Source of the DNA: Gemmiger formicilis | GTDB lineage: Bacteria > Bacillota > Clostridia > Oscillospirales > Ruminococcaceae | Direction: 5' to 3' | NCBI RefSeq assembly: GCF_024462815.1 | Contig: NZ_JANGCG010000006.1 | Coordinates: 98,589-162,588 of the forward strand | DNA: 64,000 nt | Shown: positions 51,860-59,853 of the stretch, piece by piece | Layout of the letters: every line of letters begins with the position of its first letter | How positions within the stretch are numbered: position 1 is the stretch's first letter | The notes under the pieces: generated by a model | Told to the model about the DNA's origin: nothing | Seen by the model: the letters and a program-made list of their open reading frames with translations, nothing else | Database searches by the model: none | Made by a program: the position numbers and the translations under genes

Positions 51860-53959
51860 TTATCCCTCCTGGCATTCGCGGCAAAGCTCCTGCGCGGCCA
51901 GGCGCAGGCTTTCCCATGTGTCGGCGTCCACAACGCCCAGCGTTTTCAGCCCGGCGGTCAGCTGGTAGCTCTCCAGCGCGGCCTCGGTCACGGCGTCAAA
52001 CTGGCCGGTTTCGGGCACAAAATCAGCGCTCTGGTCGGCGGAGGCAATCACGTTGAGCCACCGCTGCACCTGCAGCACGGCGGGCCCGGCACTGCCCAGC
52101 GCCAGCGCCCCGGCGGGCCAGATACCGCCCGGCTCGGGGCTGGCGGCGGCGGGGTTCGCGGCCAGAAGCTCCTCGGCAGCGGTGCGGAAAGTCTCCCAGT
52201 CGGCTGCAGTTACCACGCCGGTTTCTGTCAGCCCGAAGTACCGCTGTGCGCTGCGCACAGCAGTTTCCAGCTCGAGGTCAAAGCTGTTGGCCGGTGTATC
52301 GCTGGCGGGGAAGTTGATTTCCGGTATCCACTGGCTCATAAACAGCAGCAGCCGGTTCAGCCGCAGCACCGCAGGGCCGGTGCTGCCGGGGCGCAGCGTG
52401 GCAGAGGGCGTCGGCAGGCTGACGGTGCGCACCACCGGGCCGCTGGTGTCCAGAGCCTGCACGGCATCGTACAAACTCTGGAAAGTCAGCCGCCCCACCA
52501 CGCCGTCCACGGTCAGCCCGGCCCGTGCCTGCCACGCCTTTACCGCCCGCGTGGTAGCCGCGCCGAAGCGCCCATCCACGGTCACGGTGGGAATATCGCT
52601 GTAATAGGCCGACAGCCGCCGCAGATAGAACTGCACAGCCCGCACTGTCGTGCCGGTGCTGCCCTCCCGCACGGTGGTGGTGAACTGCCCGGGCGCGGTG
52701 TTGGCGGCCACAATTTTGTTGGCCACGGCCAAGGCGACCTCCTTCAGCTTGTTCCACGTGCTGCGCCCCACTACGCCATCTGCCGTCAGTCCGAACAGGC
52801 TCTGGAATGCCTCCACCGCGCTCACGGTGGCCGCGCCGTAGCTGCCGTCCACCGTGACGGTGCGCAGGGCACTGTAGTTGCCCGCGGCCAGACGCAGCCA
52901 GAACTGTACCAGCCGCACCTCCATCCCGGTGGCTCCGCGGCGCAGTGCCGTGCCCGGCCATGCCGTGCCGCCAAGGTCACTCTGCGCATCCACCCAGGCG
53001 GAATACAGGGCGTTCCACGTAGCCTGCCCGACTGCGCCGTCGGCGGTCAGCCCCTGCTTTTGCTGAAAGGCGCGGACCGCACGCTCGGTGGCCGCGCCGT
53101 AGCTGCCGTCCACGGTTACGCTTACCAGTGACGAATCAAACTGCGCCAAGTCCGAAAGCCAGAATTGCACCTGCTCCACTCTGCTACCGGTGGCCCCGCG
53201 CCGCAGCACCGTGCCCGGCCAGCCGCCCGCGCTCTGGGTGCCCTCCGCGGTTTCACCCTCGCTGGTCAGCTCGGCTAAGTCCTTGACGCTGACGTAGATA
53301 TAGCTTATCTTGTTCCATGTGGCCCGGCCCACAATGCCGTCCGCGGTCAGGCTGAACTGTTTCTGGAATTTCTTCACGCTGTTCTCGGTGGCCTCGTCAA
53401 AGGTACCGTTCACGGTGGGTTTGCCGAAGGAGGGGTAATCCTTTGCAATGCGGGACAGCTGCTTTTGCAGGATCCGGACATTTGTGCCGGTGCTGCCGCG
53501 CCGCAGCGGGCTGCCGGGATAGCTGGACGGAATGGCCGCAATGCTGTCGGTGGTCACCAGCTGGACGCGGTTGCCGTAGTAGTAGCGCAGAATCTGTAGC
53601 GCGTTCATGCCCTCCCGCGCACGGTCCACCGTACCCCACTGCTTCATGCCGGGACAGGTCACAGTCTTGCCGTCGCAGTATTCGGTAAAATACGGCTCGA
53701 CATCGCCGGTGCGCTGCACGTAGGTGTTGAACAACTCTGCGGTCAGGCGCTCCATCACCGCAAAGACCGTTCGTCCGTTGACATAGGCCTGGTCATACCC
53801 GGGCGAGCCGGTAATGTTGAAGCTGTAGCCCCGGCTGGGGTACCACTCGGTCCAGATACGGTTCAGTGCCAGACTGACTTGCGCAATAATATTGGCGCGC
53901 AGGGCCTCCTCCGGCCAGGAAAGCGGCCCGCACCCGCTACTGTCAAGGGTTCGTGACAA
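51860..53959 (-). CDS. SpoIID-like/peptidoglycan-binding repeat protein, 5'-truncated
   Basis: Up to 699 residues, but the only start (TTG 53959) lies inside the prophage end and lacks a ribosome site. The first host-coded residues, SWPEEALRANIIAQVSLALN, match the middle of the SpoIID/LytB-like domain of this family, which normally has about 100 more residues before them (from memory). Then come at least six PG_binding_1 repeats (LRRGATG..V..VQ...DGSYGAAT type). It probably acted in wall or spore peptidoglycan remodelling. The gene is likely inactive or altered. Confidence 0.7.
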   Translation of the reverse strand: MSRTLDSSGCGPLSWPEEALRANIIAQVSLALNRIWTEWYPSRGYSFNITGSPGYDQAYVNGRTVFAVMERLTAELFNTYVQRTGDVEPYFTEYCDGKTVTCPGMKQWGTVDRAREGMNALQILRYYYGNRVQLVTTDSIAAIPSSYPGSPLRRGSTGTNVRILQKQLSRIAKDYPSFGKPTVNGTFDEATENSVKKFQKQFSLTADGIVGRATWNKISYIYVSVKDLAELTSEGETAEGTQSAGGWPGTVLRRGATGSRVEQVQFWLSDLAQFDSSLVSVTVDGSYGAATERAVRAFQQKQGLTADGAVGQATWNALYSAWVDAQSDLGGTAWPGTALRRGATGMEVRLVQFWLRLAAGNYSALRTVTVDGSYGAATVSAVEAFQSLFGLTADGVVGRSTWNKLKEVALAVANKIVAANTAPGQFTTTVREGSTGTTVRAVQFYLRRLSAYYSDIPTVTVDGRFGAATTRAVKAWQARAGLTVDGVVGRLTFQSLYDAVQALDTSGPVVRTVSLPTPSATLRPGSTGPAVLRLNRLLLFMSQWIPEINFPASDTPANSFDLELETAVRSAQRYFGLTETGVVTAADWETFRTAAEELLAANPAAASPEPGGIWPAGALALGSAGPAVLQVQRWLNVIASADQSADFVPETGQFDAVTEAALESYQLTAGLKTLGVVDADTWESLRLAAQELCRECQEG
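53921..53935. repeat. Prophage direct repeat, left copy (att)
   Basis: AAGCGGCCCGCACCC, identical to 61828-61842. It lies at the breakpoint of the SpoIID-like gene. Confidence 0.88.
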
Positions 53960-53960
53960 A
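53951..53960. repeat. Prophage inner inverted repeat, left copy
   Basis: TCGTGACAAA, 15 bases inside the direct repeat; its reverse complement lies at 61803-61812, also 15 bases inside. Probable recombinase-binding site. Confidence 0.8.
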
Positions 53961-54425
53961 ATTGCACTAAAAATTGAAAAGTGTCAATAGATGAATGTTG
54001 CATAATTAGGAGCCTGCGGCGCTTGTGCCGCTCAGACGCCGAAACCCTGAAGGGTTCCGGCTATCAAAAGATGCACAAGGCCCGCGTGCGCGGGCCGCGC
54101 GTCTAAAGTGTCTTTTAAAACATTCGGGCCTTGCGGCCTTCATATGCTGCCGAAAACAGGCGGCTAAAGGGTTCGGGAGAACTTCGGTCAAGTAAAGGGT
54201 TTGGCTTACGCCAAAAATTTTTTCTTTATAAATTGGGAAAAAATTCAAGCCCTTGACTTGGCCGATTTTTCGTGCGTGCCGTAGTCACGGCGAGGAACTC
54301 AGGAAGCAAGGGAAAATAAAGAGCCTCGCCTATCAGCCCATTGTAGCACGAAAAACCGTTCCCCCTAGGCGGTGCTAAACGGTAGGTTCTCCGGCTCAGA
54401 ATCTAGTAAGCAAAGGGCCGTCCGG
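53961..54425. other. Non-coding hairpin-rich phage region (candidate origin/packaging region)
   Basis: 465 bases without a supported gene. Visible stems: GCGGC/GCCGC near 54018, CCGAAACCCT/AGGGTTCCGG near 54050, GGCCCGCG-TG-CGCGGGCC near 54079, and TTTGGC/GCCAAA (54200-54215) followed by AATTTTTTCTTT, a plus-strand terminator form. Filamentous phages keep origin and packaging hairpins in one intergenic region, so this is a candidate by position. Confidence 0.5.
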
Positions 54426-55493
54426 CTACAGCAAGCCGAAAAAGCGGTAAACTTTCTCGCGGTTGTACAGCGGGAGCCGGTCTAGCTCCTCTTTCAGCAC
54501 ATCGGCGGCACAACGTCCGCCGAACATCGGGCGGGAATAGTGGTTCACCCAATACTGTACCTCGGCGGCCTGAGTCTGGGTGACGTGTGCCAGGCTTTGG
54601 CCTTTAGGAAATTTGCGGCGAATCAGCTTGTTTGTGACCTCGTTCGTGCCACGTTCGTGTGGGCTTTGAGGATGGCAATAGAACATTGTAACGCCCAGCG
54701 CGTCTATACCGCTTTGGTCTGCAAATTCCGAACCGTTATCGGAAGTCAGTGTGTGAAAGATGGTTTTCCAATCCCGGCCAAAGTATCGGCGCAGACGGCG
54801 GAGCTGGCGCACGGTTTCGGCTGCTGTTTTGCTCTCTGCTTTCAAGATGATTTCGGTTCTTGTTTTTCTCTCAGAGATAACCAACAGACTTTCTTTCTGA
54901 CCTACAGCCTTGCCTATAACACTGTCTATTTCCCAATGGCCAACCGTTTCACGGTCTTGCACTTCCTTGGCACGGCGTTCTATACTTCGGTGGCCGGGGT
55001 TGGCAATGTTACTGTGCGAGCCGCTACCTTTGCCGGTCTTAGGGTGGCCTTGCGGAAGGTGCTTATACCGCAAGGTTTGAAACAGTTTCATTTCTATGTA
55101 TCGGTAACAGGTGGTCTTGCTTATGGTGATTCCGAAAGCGTCCCCGACATGATGAATGGCATCCTCAGGGCTGGAGCCGTCCAGTATATACGCCTCCAGC
55201 GCGGCGAGGTAGTCGCGGCGGTTTGCTATTTTAAGGTCCGGGCCGTGGGCGGTTCTCATATAATCGGCGCGGTCTTGCGCTTTCTGGGGGCTGTAAGTGG
55301 TATAGTATTCCCACGTATCACCGTTCAGCTGTTCAACTTCTCCGCGTTTCAACTCCCGACAGATGGTAGAGGGCCAGACGCCGACCTCTTTTGCTATAGC
55401 AGTCTGGGTGTAGCCCATCTTATGCAGATGTGCTATTAGATTCCGTTCGTTCTCTGTCAATGGTCGGCCTTTTGGTCGTGGTTCTGTATACAT
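54426..55493 (-). CDS. IS30-family DDE transposase (probable phage integrase)
   Basis: 355 residues from ATG 55493 after GAGGTG. N-terminal helix-turn-helix (about residues 12-50, YTQTAIAKEVGVWPSTICRE) and a DDE domain: Asp190 in GHWEIDSV, Asp252 in TSDNGSEF, Glu285 in RGTNEVTN, the IS30 spacing. No IS-type terminal repeats flank the gene itself; the only repeats are at the prophage ends, so it most likely mobilises the whole phage. IS30-type transposases are known from Spiroplasma plectroviruses. A terminator upstream keeps its expression low. Confidence 0.85.
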   Translation of the reverse strand: MYTEPRPKGRPLTENERNLIAHLHKMGYTQTAIAKEVGVWPSTICRELKRGEVEQLNGDTWEYYTTYSPQKAQDRADYMRTAHGPDLKIANRRDYLAALEAYILDGSSPEDAIHHVGDAFGITISKTTCYRYIEMKLFQTLRYKHLPQGHPKTGKGSGSHSNIANPGHRSIERRAKEVQDRETVGHWEIDSVIGKAVGQKESLLVISERKTRTEIILKAESKTAAETVRQLRRLRRYFGRDWKTIFHTLTSDNGSEFADQSGIDALGVTMFYCHPQSPHERGTNEVTNKLIRRKFPKGQSLAHVTQTQAAEVQYWVNHYSRPMFGGRCAADVLKEELDRLPLYNREKVYRFFGLL

Positions 55494-55503
55494 ATTGCAC
55501 CTC

Positions 55504-55542
55504 AAAAAGAAAAACCGTTGCAATCCGAAAGGACAGCAACGG
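55504..55542 (-). terminator. Terminator between phage late operon and transposase
   Basis: On the minus strand CCGTTGC (55542-55536) pairs with GCAACGG (55521-55515) and is followed by TTTTTCTTTTT, just before the transposase ribosome site. Confidence 0.85.
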
Positions 55543-55548
55543 CTAAAA

Positions 55549-55752
55549 TTATATATGGCTTGCATTTTCACGGCAATAGGCGCACTCTGGGTGCAAGCCG
55601 CAGAGTGGCAGACCGCCCGAGCGTGGTTCGTTCGGGCAGTTTACACGGCTATAGTAATTGGCTATGGCCACAACAGGCCCGGGGCACGAACCGTCTGCAA
55701 AGTAACTGCAGGGCTTGCGAAGGCAGTAAGGACGCTTATTTGTTTTGTCCAT
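55549..55752 (-). CDS. Small cysteine-rich phage protein
   Basis: 67 residues from ATG 55752 (ATG 55770 also possible). Seven cysteines from residue 10 on, including CLRKPC and PLCGLHPECAYC, spaced in pairs as in zinc-binding or disulfide-rich proteins. No signal peptide or membrane helix. Last gene of the phage late operon. Function unknown; a zinc-ribbon-like regulator is possible. Confidence 0.55.
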   Translation of the reverse strand: MDKTNKRPYCLRKPCSYFADGSCPGPVVAIANYYSRVNCPNEPRSGGLPLCGLHPECAYCRENASHI

Positions 55753-55933
55753 CCGACAAACCTGTTTCATCTTCGGGCCACCTTTCTTTTATGGTTTCGT
55801 TCAGATATACAAGGCAGGATTCAAGATATTCCACTCTTTGTGAAACAAGGGGTATGCTTATGAAATTGTTAGATATGTACAGGCCAACTAAGGCGGCATT
55901 ACGGGCCAATTTATACACTTCTTCTTCGGTCAT
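55736..55933 (-). CDS. Small phage protein of unknown function
   Basis: 65 residues from ATG 55933, eight bases after AGAGGTG. Helical and acidic (MTEEEVYKLARNAALVGLYI ... LVYLNETIKERWPEDE). It overlaps the Cys-rich gene by 17 bases and starts 5 bases after the zot stop. No family recognised. Confidence 0.6.
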   Translation of the reverse strand: MTEEEVYKLARNAALVGLYISNNFISIPLVSQRVEYLESCLVYLNETIKERWPEDETGLSDGQNK

Positions 55934-55938
55934 ACAGA

Positions 55939-56853
55939 TCACCTCTTAATTTGCCCGGACATACGGCGCTGGGCCTTTTTCGTGGGCTTGCTGGCCACTT
56001 CCAGACCCAGCGGCCCGGCCGGTGCCTGATTGCTGATAATTTCCGCTTCAGGGAGAATGTCGCCTTCCTCAAACTTCTTTTGCAAGTTATCTACCACAGC
56101 CAAGGTATCATAGGCGTTATAATCGCGGTCACGCACGAACCACAGGCCGCGCCGGAGCGGGCGTATCATCTCGGCGTTGGTGGCGTTCTCCATTTCCCAC
56201 GCGTCGTAGCTAGCCCACAGCTGAAAACGCCAAATCTTGTTACACTGAATGACTGTATGGGTAACATCCCGCAGCAGTTTGTCCACGTGCTGAAATCGCT
56301 GGGCCGAGCCGTAAAAACTAATATGGTAGTGTCGGCAACAAAGCAACGTGTTGAGGAAATAAGCGTTAAAGTTGTCCTTGAATGACCGGCTGTTCATTTG
56401 CACCGACAATTCATCCATTGCCACGATGGTAACAGTTAGTGTATCGTTTTCATCGTCCACCACATTTGTGGTTTTGCTTGCCTTAACGACCTGCGCAAGA
56501 CTTTCTAATTTTATGTACGGAACAGCCAAATCCACATTTGAAAGAATGTTGATTTTCTGCACAACAAATTTTTTGCGCCGGGGACACCATACTACTTTGT
56601 CATTGTAGCAGTTATACAGGCCAACAACCTTATGTACCAGAGACAGAGTTTTTCCGGAGCCGAAATAGCCGCAGTAGATATCCAGCGCACCCACAGGGCA
56701 GTTATGCCAGCCCCGGTGAAGCTGGTAATAGTACAGGTCTTTGATAGCGTTGAAGCCGGTTTGGAAGGGATGGAACGTTATTTGCCGCGCAATGCGAGAG
56801 ACACCCAGCGTAATGAGCGCAGCGACCAGAAGCAGAACCATGTAACCGTTCAT
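55939..56853 (-). CDS. Zot/pI-type filamentous phage assembly ATPase
   Basis: 304 residues. N-terminal membrane helix (about residues 3-20), Walker A GYFGSGKT at 62-69 and Walker B VTIVAMDEL at 141-149, as in Zot-domain proteins. In filamentous phages pI/Zot sits in the cytoplasmic membrane and drives extrusion of the virion. The N-terminal position of the membrane helix differs from M13 pI, which has it near the middle/C-terminus. Its ATG overlaps the preceding stop (TGATG). The marker gene that identifies the prophage. Confidence 0.88.
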   Translation of the reverse strand: MNGYMVLLLVAALITLGVSRIARQITFHPFQTGFNAIKDLYYYQLHRGWHNCPVGALDIYCGYFGSGKTLSLVHKVVGLYNCYNDKVVWCPRRKKFVVQKINILSNVDLAVPYIKLESLAQVVKASKTTNVVDDENDTLTVTIVAMDELSVQMNSRSFKDNFNAYFLNTLLCCRHYHISFYGSAQRFQHVDKLLRDVTHTVIQCNKIWRFQLWASYDAWEMENATNAEMIRPLRRGLWFVRDRDYNAYDTLAVVDNLQKKFEEGDILPEAEIISNQAPAGPLGLEVASKPTKKAQRRMSGQIKR

Positions 56854-57032
56854 CAGAAGCGACCCCCACGAGCAAATGTGTGAGTGAAATCCTTGATGAT
56901 GCCGAACACGAACAGAAATAGCGCCACGGCCACAAGAATTGCCAGAAACCAGGGGAAGAACTCGGACAGGTTTTGCGGCGCGTCGGCAGAGATACCGAAG
57001 AACGCCAGCAAATCATAGAACAGAGATACCAT
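56853..57032 (-). CDS. Small phage membrane protein (59 aa)
   Basis: ATG 57032 with GAGGTG upstream; 59 residues. A short polar N-terminus with SADAPQNLSEF, one strong helix (FFPWFLAILVAVALFLFVFG) and a basic tail (HTFARGGRF). Size and topology resemble minor coat or assembly proteins of filamentous phages. The stop overlaps the zot start. Too short for routine gene callers. Confidence 0.65.
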   Translation of the reverse strand: MVSLFYDLLAFFGISADAPQNLSEFFPWFLAILVAVALFLFVFGIIKDFTHTFARGGRF

Positions 57033-57068
57033 TTTTTACACCTCACTTTGCGGCGACGCGCGCGCGGG

Positions 57069-57097
57069 GCGGGGGCAATAGCCCCCGCGCCCCGGAC
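57069..57097 (-). other. GC-rich hairpin in phage late operon
   Basis: GGGGC.GGGGGC and GCCCCCGCGCCCC form a long GC stem around AATA between the 165-aa and 59-aa genes. No T-run follows; it may process or stabilise late mRNA. Confidence 0.5.
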
Positions 57098-57114
57098 GCG
57101 CTTGCCGCTTTTGC

Positions 57115-57612
57115 TTAAAAGCCACGAACCAAACCGACAACGATTGCACCGACGACCACGGCGGCCAGTACCAACAGCAGCACCTCGGATACGCTGTAAT
57201 CAGAAAACTCTTTCTCGAATGCGGCGGGCTGGGCCGTCTCGGCGGTCGCCATTTCCGCAGCTGTGCGCAGATCCACAAGTTGTTCTGAAATCGTGTCCAA
57301 CTGGGCCGTGTAATCCTGCGCCGGTTCGGCGGTTTGCATATCGGGCACATCGGCTGCATCCTCGGCAGGGGTCAGAATGTCCACTAATGTGTTGATGGAT
57401 TCTTGCAGGGTGTCCAGCTTTTCATATAGCTGGGGGTCATAAGTCTGAACGCCCTGCACTTGAATTACTTCATGTGTTTCTTCCCCGGTCGTTTCTGCTA
57501 CATCGGCGGGCGGGGTGTAGTCCTCGGCGCTGGCCCGGAGCGTGAACAGCGTGGAAAGACCGAGCAACAGCAGGATGAGAACGCCACAGAATTTATTGAA
57601 ATTGTCGCTCAT
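57115..57612 (-). CDS. Secreted/membrane phage protein with N- and C-terminal helices
   Basis: 165 residues from ATG 57612, which overlaps the previous stop (TAATG). N-terminal signal-like helix (CGVLILLLLGLSTLFTL, cleavage near ASAED), an acidic coiled-coil-prone middle (YEKLDTLQESINTLVDIL, YTAQLDTISEQLVDLRTA) and a C-terminal helix (EVLLLVLAAVVVGAIVVGL) with RGF. Likely a virion tip or minor coat protein; no family recognised. Confidence 0.65.
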   Translation of the reverse strand: MSDNFNKFCGVLILLLLGLSTLFTLRASAEDYTPPADVAETTGEETHEVIQVQGVQTYDPQLYEKLDTLQESINTLVDILTPAEDAADVPDMQTAEPAQDYTAQLDTISEQLVDLRTAAEMATAETAQPAAFEKEFSDYSVSEVLLLVLAAVVVGAIVVGLVRGF

Positions 57613-57758
57613 TACCACAGCATCTCCTTTACTACCCAGACGACCAGCGCGGCTAACAGCGTCCAGAGCATAAAATCCCAAAACGAGAATACAGCGCCGT
57701 ATATGTCCATTTTGATTTGCAAAAATCTTGCAATTTCTGTCATAACTGCTACAAACAT
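57612..57758 (-). CDS. Small phage membrane protein (48 aa)
   Basis: ATG 57758 with GGAAAGGA about 9 bases upstream; 48 residues ending in WVVKEMLW. One hydrophobic helix (FMLWTLLAALVVWVV) follows an amphipathic N-terminus. It is 2 bases after the previous stop and overlaps the next start. Size fits minor coat proteins of the pVII/pIX kind, by inference only. Confidence 0.6.
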   Translation of the reverse strand: MFVAVMTEIARFLQIKMDIYGAVFSFWDFMLWTLLAALVVWVVKEMLW

Positions 57759-57760
57759 TT

Positions 57761-58117
57761 CTATTTATCCTTTCCGCCCAAGGCATTAAAGATAGCGACC
57801 ACCGCAACACAGACTGACAACATAATGAGATACAGCGCGAAGGACGAAGGTAAACAACCGATAACACCGCCGACGCAGACGGTAGTAAATTCTAAAACTC
57901 CTTCTAAACCGCCGAAAAGTTCTTCCCATTTTTCTTTTACTCCGTTCATAAGGTTTGTAAGCGCATCGGCTGAATCCATGGTAGCGTTGGCCATATCGTC
58001 ACCGGTCTGCGCTGTCTCGCTGGTGCTAATATCGCTAACCACTCCGTCCGCAAAGACCGGGCAGGCCGTGCAAATCAGGACGCAGAACAGCGCCAGAATA
58101 GCGCACAATTTTTTCAT
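57761..58117 (-). CDS. Phage minor virion protein candidate (pVI-like position)
   Basis: 118 residues: signal peptide (MKKLCAILALFCVLICTACPVFA), an amphipathic helix (ANATMDSADALTNLMNGVKEKWEELF) and two hydrophobic helices (about 75-95 and 96-112) with a short basic end GGKDK. It follows the adsorption-like gene by 4 bases, the position of gVI after gIII. LICTAC could also be read as a lipobox. Confidence 0.6.
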   Translation of the reverse strand: MKKLCAILALFCVLICTACPVFADGVVSDISTSETAQTGDDMANATMDSADALTNLMNGVKEKWEELFGGLEGVLEFTTVCVGGVIGCLPSSFALYLIMLSVCVAVVAIFNALGGKDK

Positions 58118-58121
58118 GGTA

Positions 58122-59681
58122 TCACCTACCTGTAATAAATTTGATGATGCGGATAACTGTTACAATAACCGCGCCTGCGGTTATTGCTGTAATGGCTTGC
58201 GTAGGAATAAAGGGGAACAGCTTTCCGACAAGAGAGAGCAGCCAAAGCAGGAAACTGAAAATTGACGTGATTAGCTTCCATATCGCTTTGAGAATTTTTT
58301 CGACGATGTCTTTCAGCAAATCAGCAAGCCATTTGAACGGATTCCAAGAATTATCACCAGAACCAGAGCCGGAGCCAGAGCCACCCGGATTGTCACCTCC
58401 GGGAGTAGGCGGTGTAGTGGGTGTGGGCGGGTCTGTCGGTGTAGGTGTAACATCGGGAGCGGGTGTTTCCGTAGGGTCGGGAGACGGAGAAGGAGACGGA
58501 GAAGGTGTAGGAGACGGCGAGGGCGAAGGTGTGGGGGTCGGGGTATCTTCATAATTGATATAGTAGTAATTGTTAGTTACTGAATCGTAGGTGTAATATT
58601 TGTTGGTTTCGTTGTTGTAGATGATGGGCGTATTGGAAATGTTTGTAACGGTTTCGTTTTTCTCGTTGATGGTGGTGTACTGCGGGTAGATGTAAGTTAG
58701 ATTGGTGCTGTTGTCTACATAGATGTTGCCGTTCCATGTGTTATTGGTAATTGTAATATTTGTGTCAGAGGTGATTTTATTATCATCAGGGTCACAAGTT
58801 ACTACAAGGCGAAAAACACGAGCTTTAATAGCTTCACCTTTTGCGGCTGAATAGACTGTATAACTAAAATCATACGCTTGATACCGAGATATTCCATAAT
58901 CATCATAACGAGCCGAATCTGTCGGGAGCTTCATAGTTTCTTGTTTAGGCGAGTAGAAAATCTGTTCATCTGCGCCTAATGATTTTCGATAGCGAAATAG
59001 GGGTTGACCCTTCGCGACATAATAAGTGCCGGGTACACCGTTTTGAACTTCATAAACAACATTGAATGTAGCATATGTTCTAGTATGCCGTAAAGCATCA
59101 ACAAGGATATAATCATAATCGTACTGATTGTAATTGAACGAAAGTTGATAATGCTTACAATACGATTGATGATTTCCGGTTCTTTTACAGTCATCCGTAT
59201 GATACTCTTGTTCAACAAAAAAATCCTGATAGGGCACAGAAACACAATTAGAATTTAAAGCAAGACGAGGATGTGCAACATAGGTTAGTTTTCCCTCTTT
59301 GCTGACTTGTGCAGTGCCTTCCTCATCTTCAAAACCCGGTAGGTCTTTCCGGCCGATGCCGGAGGGGGCTTTTTCGGCTGGAATTAAGTGACCGTTGTTG
59401 AACGCAAAATTCAGAATTGCGTTTGCATCAGCGGCGTTTATAATAGCTTGGTCACCAGCAGATAAAAGTTTAAGACCGGCAACAGCGCTTAAATATGCCC
59501 ATTTGCCGCAAGTATTGCATTTGTAGAAATCCCAATAGTTACCGACCAAGTGATACGTCTTTTTTGTGACTTCACCACCACAGGCGGGGCAAACGATGGC
59601 GTTATCAGCGAAAGCCGCAAAAGGCATCATTGACAAAACCAAAAATACAGTTAAAATTATAGATACAAGACGCTTTTTCAT
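58122..59681 (-). CDS. Adsorption-like phage protein (pIII analogue)
   Basis: 519 residues from ATG 59681. Signal peptide (about 1-26), a zinc-ribbon-like pair CPACG...CNTCG (about residues 31-58), a large Tyr/Asn-rich beta region, a Pro-Ser/Pro-Thr repeat linker (about 385-435), a Gly/Ser linker and a hydrophobic C-terminal part (about 450-519) ending in a membrane helix. The layout (N-terminal receptor domains, flexible linker, C-terminal anchor) is that of filamentous phage pIII; the sequence itself is not one I recognise. Composition is AT-richer than the host genes. Confidence 0.72.
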   Translation of the reverse strand: MKKRLVSIILTVFLVLSMMPFAAFADNAIVCPACGGEVTKKTYHLVGNYWDFYKCNTCGKWAYLSAVAGLKLLSAGDQAIINAADANAILNFAFNNGHLIPAEKAPSGIGRKDLPGFEDEEGTAQVSKEGKLTYVAHPRLALNSNCVSVPYQDFFVEQEYHTDDCKRTGNHQSYCKHYQLSFNYNQYDYDYILVDALRHTRTYATFNVVYEVQNGVPGTYYVAKGQPLFRYRKSLGADEQIFYSPKQETMKLPTDSARYDDYGISRYQAYDFSYTVYSAAKGEAIKARVFRLVVTCDPDDNKITSDTNITITNNTWNGNIYVDNSTNLTYIYPQYTTINEKNETVTNISNTPIIYNNETNKYYTYDSVTNNYYYINYEDTPTPTPSPSPSPTPSPSPSPSPDPTETPAPDVTPTPTDPPTPTTPPTPGGDNPGGSGSGSGSGDNSWNPFKWLADLLKDIVEKILKAIWKLITSIFSFLLWLLSLVGKLFPFIPTQAITAITAGAVIVTVIRIIKFITGR

Positions 59682-59708
59682 AGACACCACCGAAAGGAGA
59701 AGTTGAGA

Positions 59709-59849
59709 ATGACGGACGAAAACAGAGAACGCCTAAAAATTGCTTTGTTGCTAATTATAGGTTCCCTAGGCGATATAGTTTTTATGCCGATTGGATTGGT
59801 TATCAATATCGGCTTGATAATTTGGCTTCTATTTAAAATCTTCCACTAA
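59709..59849 (+). CDS. Divergent 46-aa phage membrane protein
   Basis: The only plus-strand gene in the prophage. AAAGGAG (59693-59699) lies 9 bases before ATG 59709. 46 residues: a charged N-terminus (MTDENRERLK), then two hydrophobic helices separated by GD (LLLIIGSLGDIVFMPIGLVI). A terminator follows 5 bases after the stop. TTGACA at 59630 may be part of its promoter; the -10 is unclear. Role unknown; immunity or superinfection exclusion is possible. Confidence 0.6.
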   Translation: MTDENRERLKIALLLIIGSLGDIVFMPIGLVINIGLIIWLLFKIFH

Positions 59850-59853
59850 ACCC

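Noticed and set aside
54006..54248. 80-codon minus-strand frame in the phage intergenic region
   Set aside because: It spans several hairpins, lacks a ribosome site and has no recognisable pattern.
54426..55571. Plain IS30 insertion sequence inside the prophage
   Set aside because: No terminal inverted repeats or target duplications flank the gene, and it is the only recombinase of the element. Kept as phage-encoded, though not proven.
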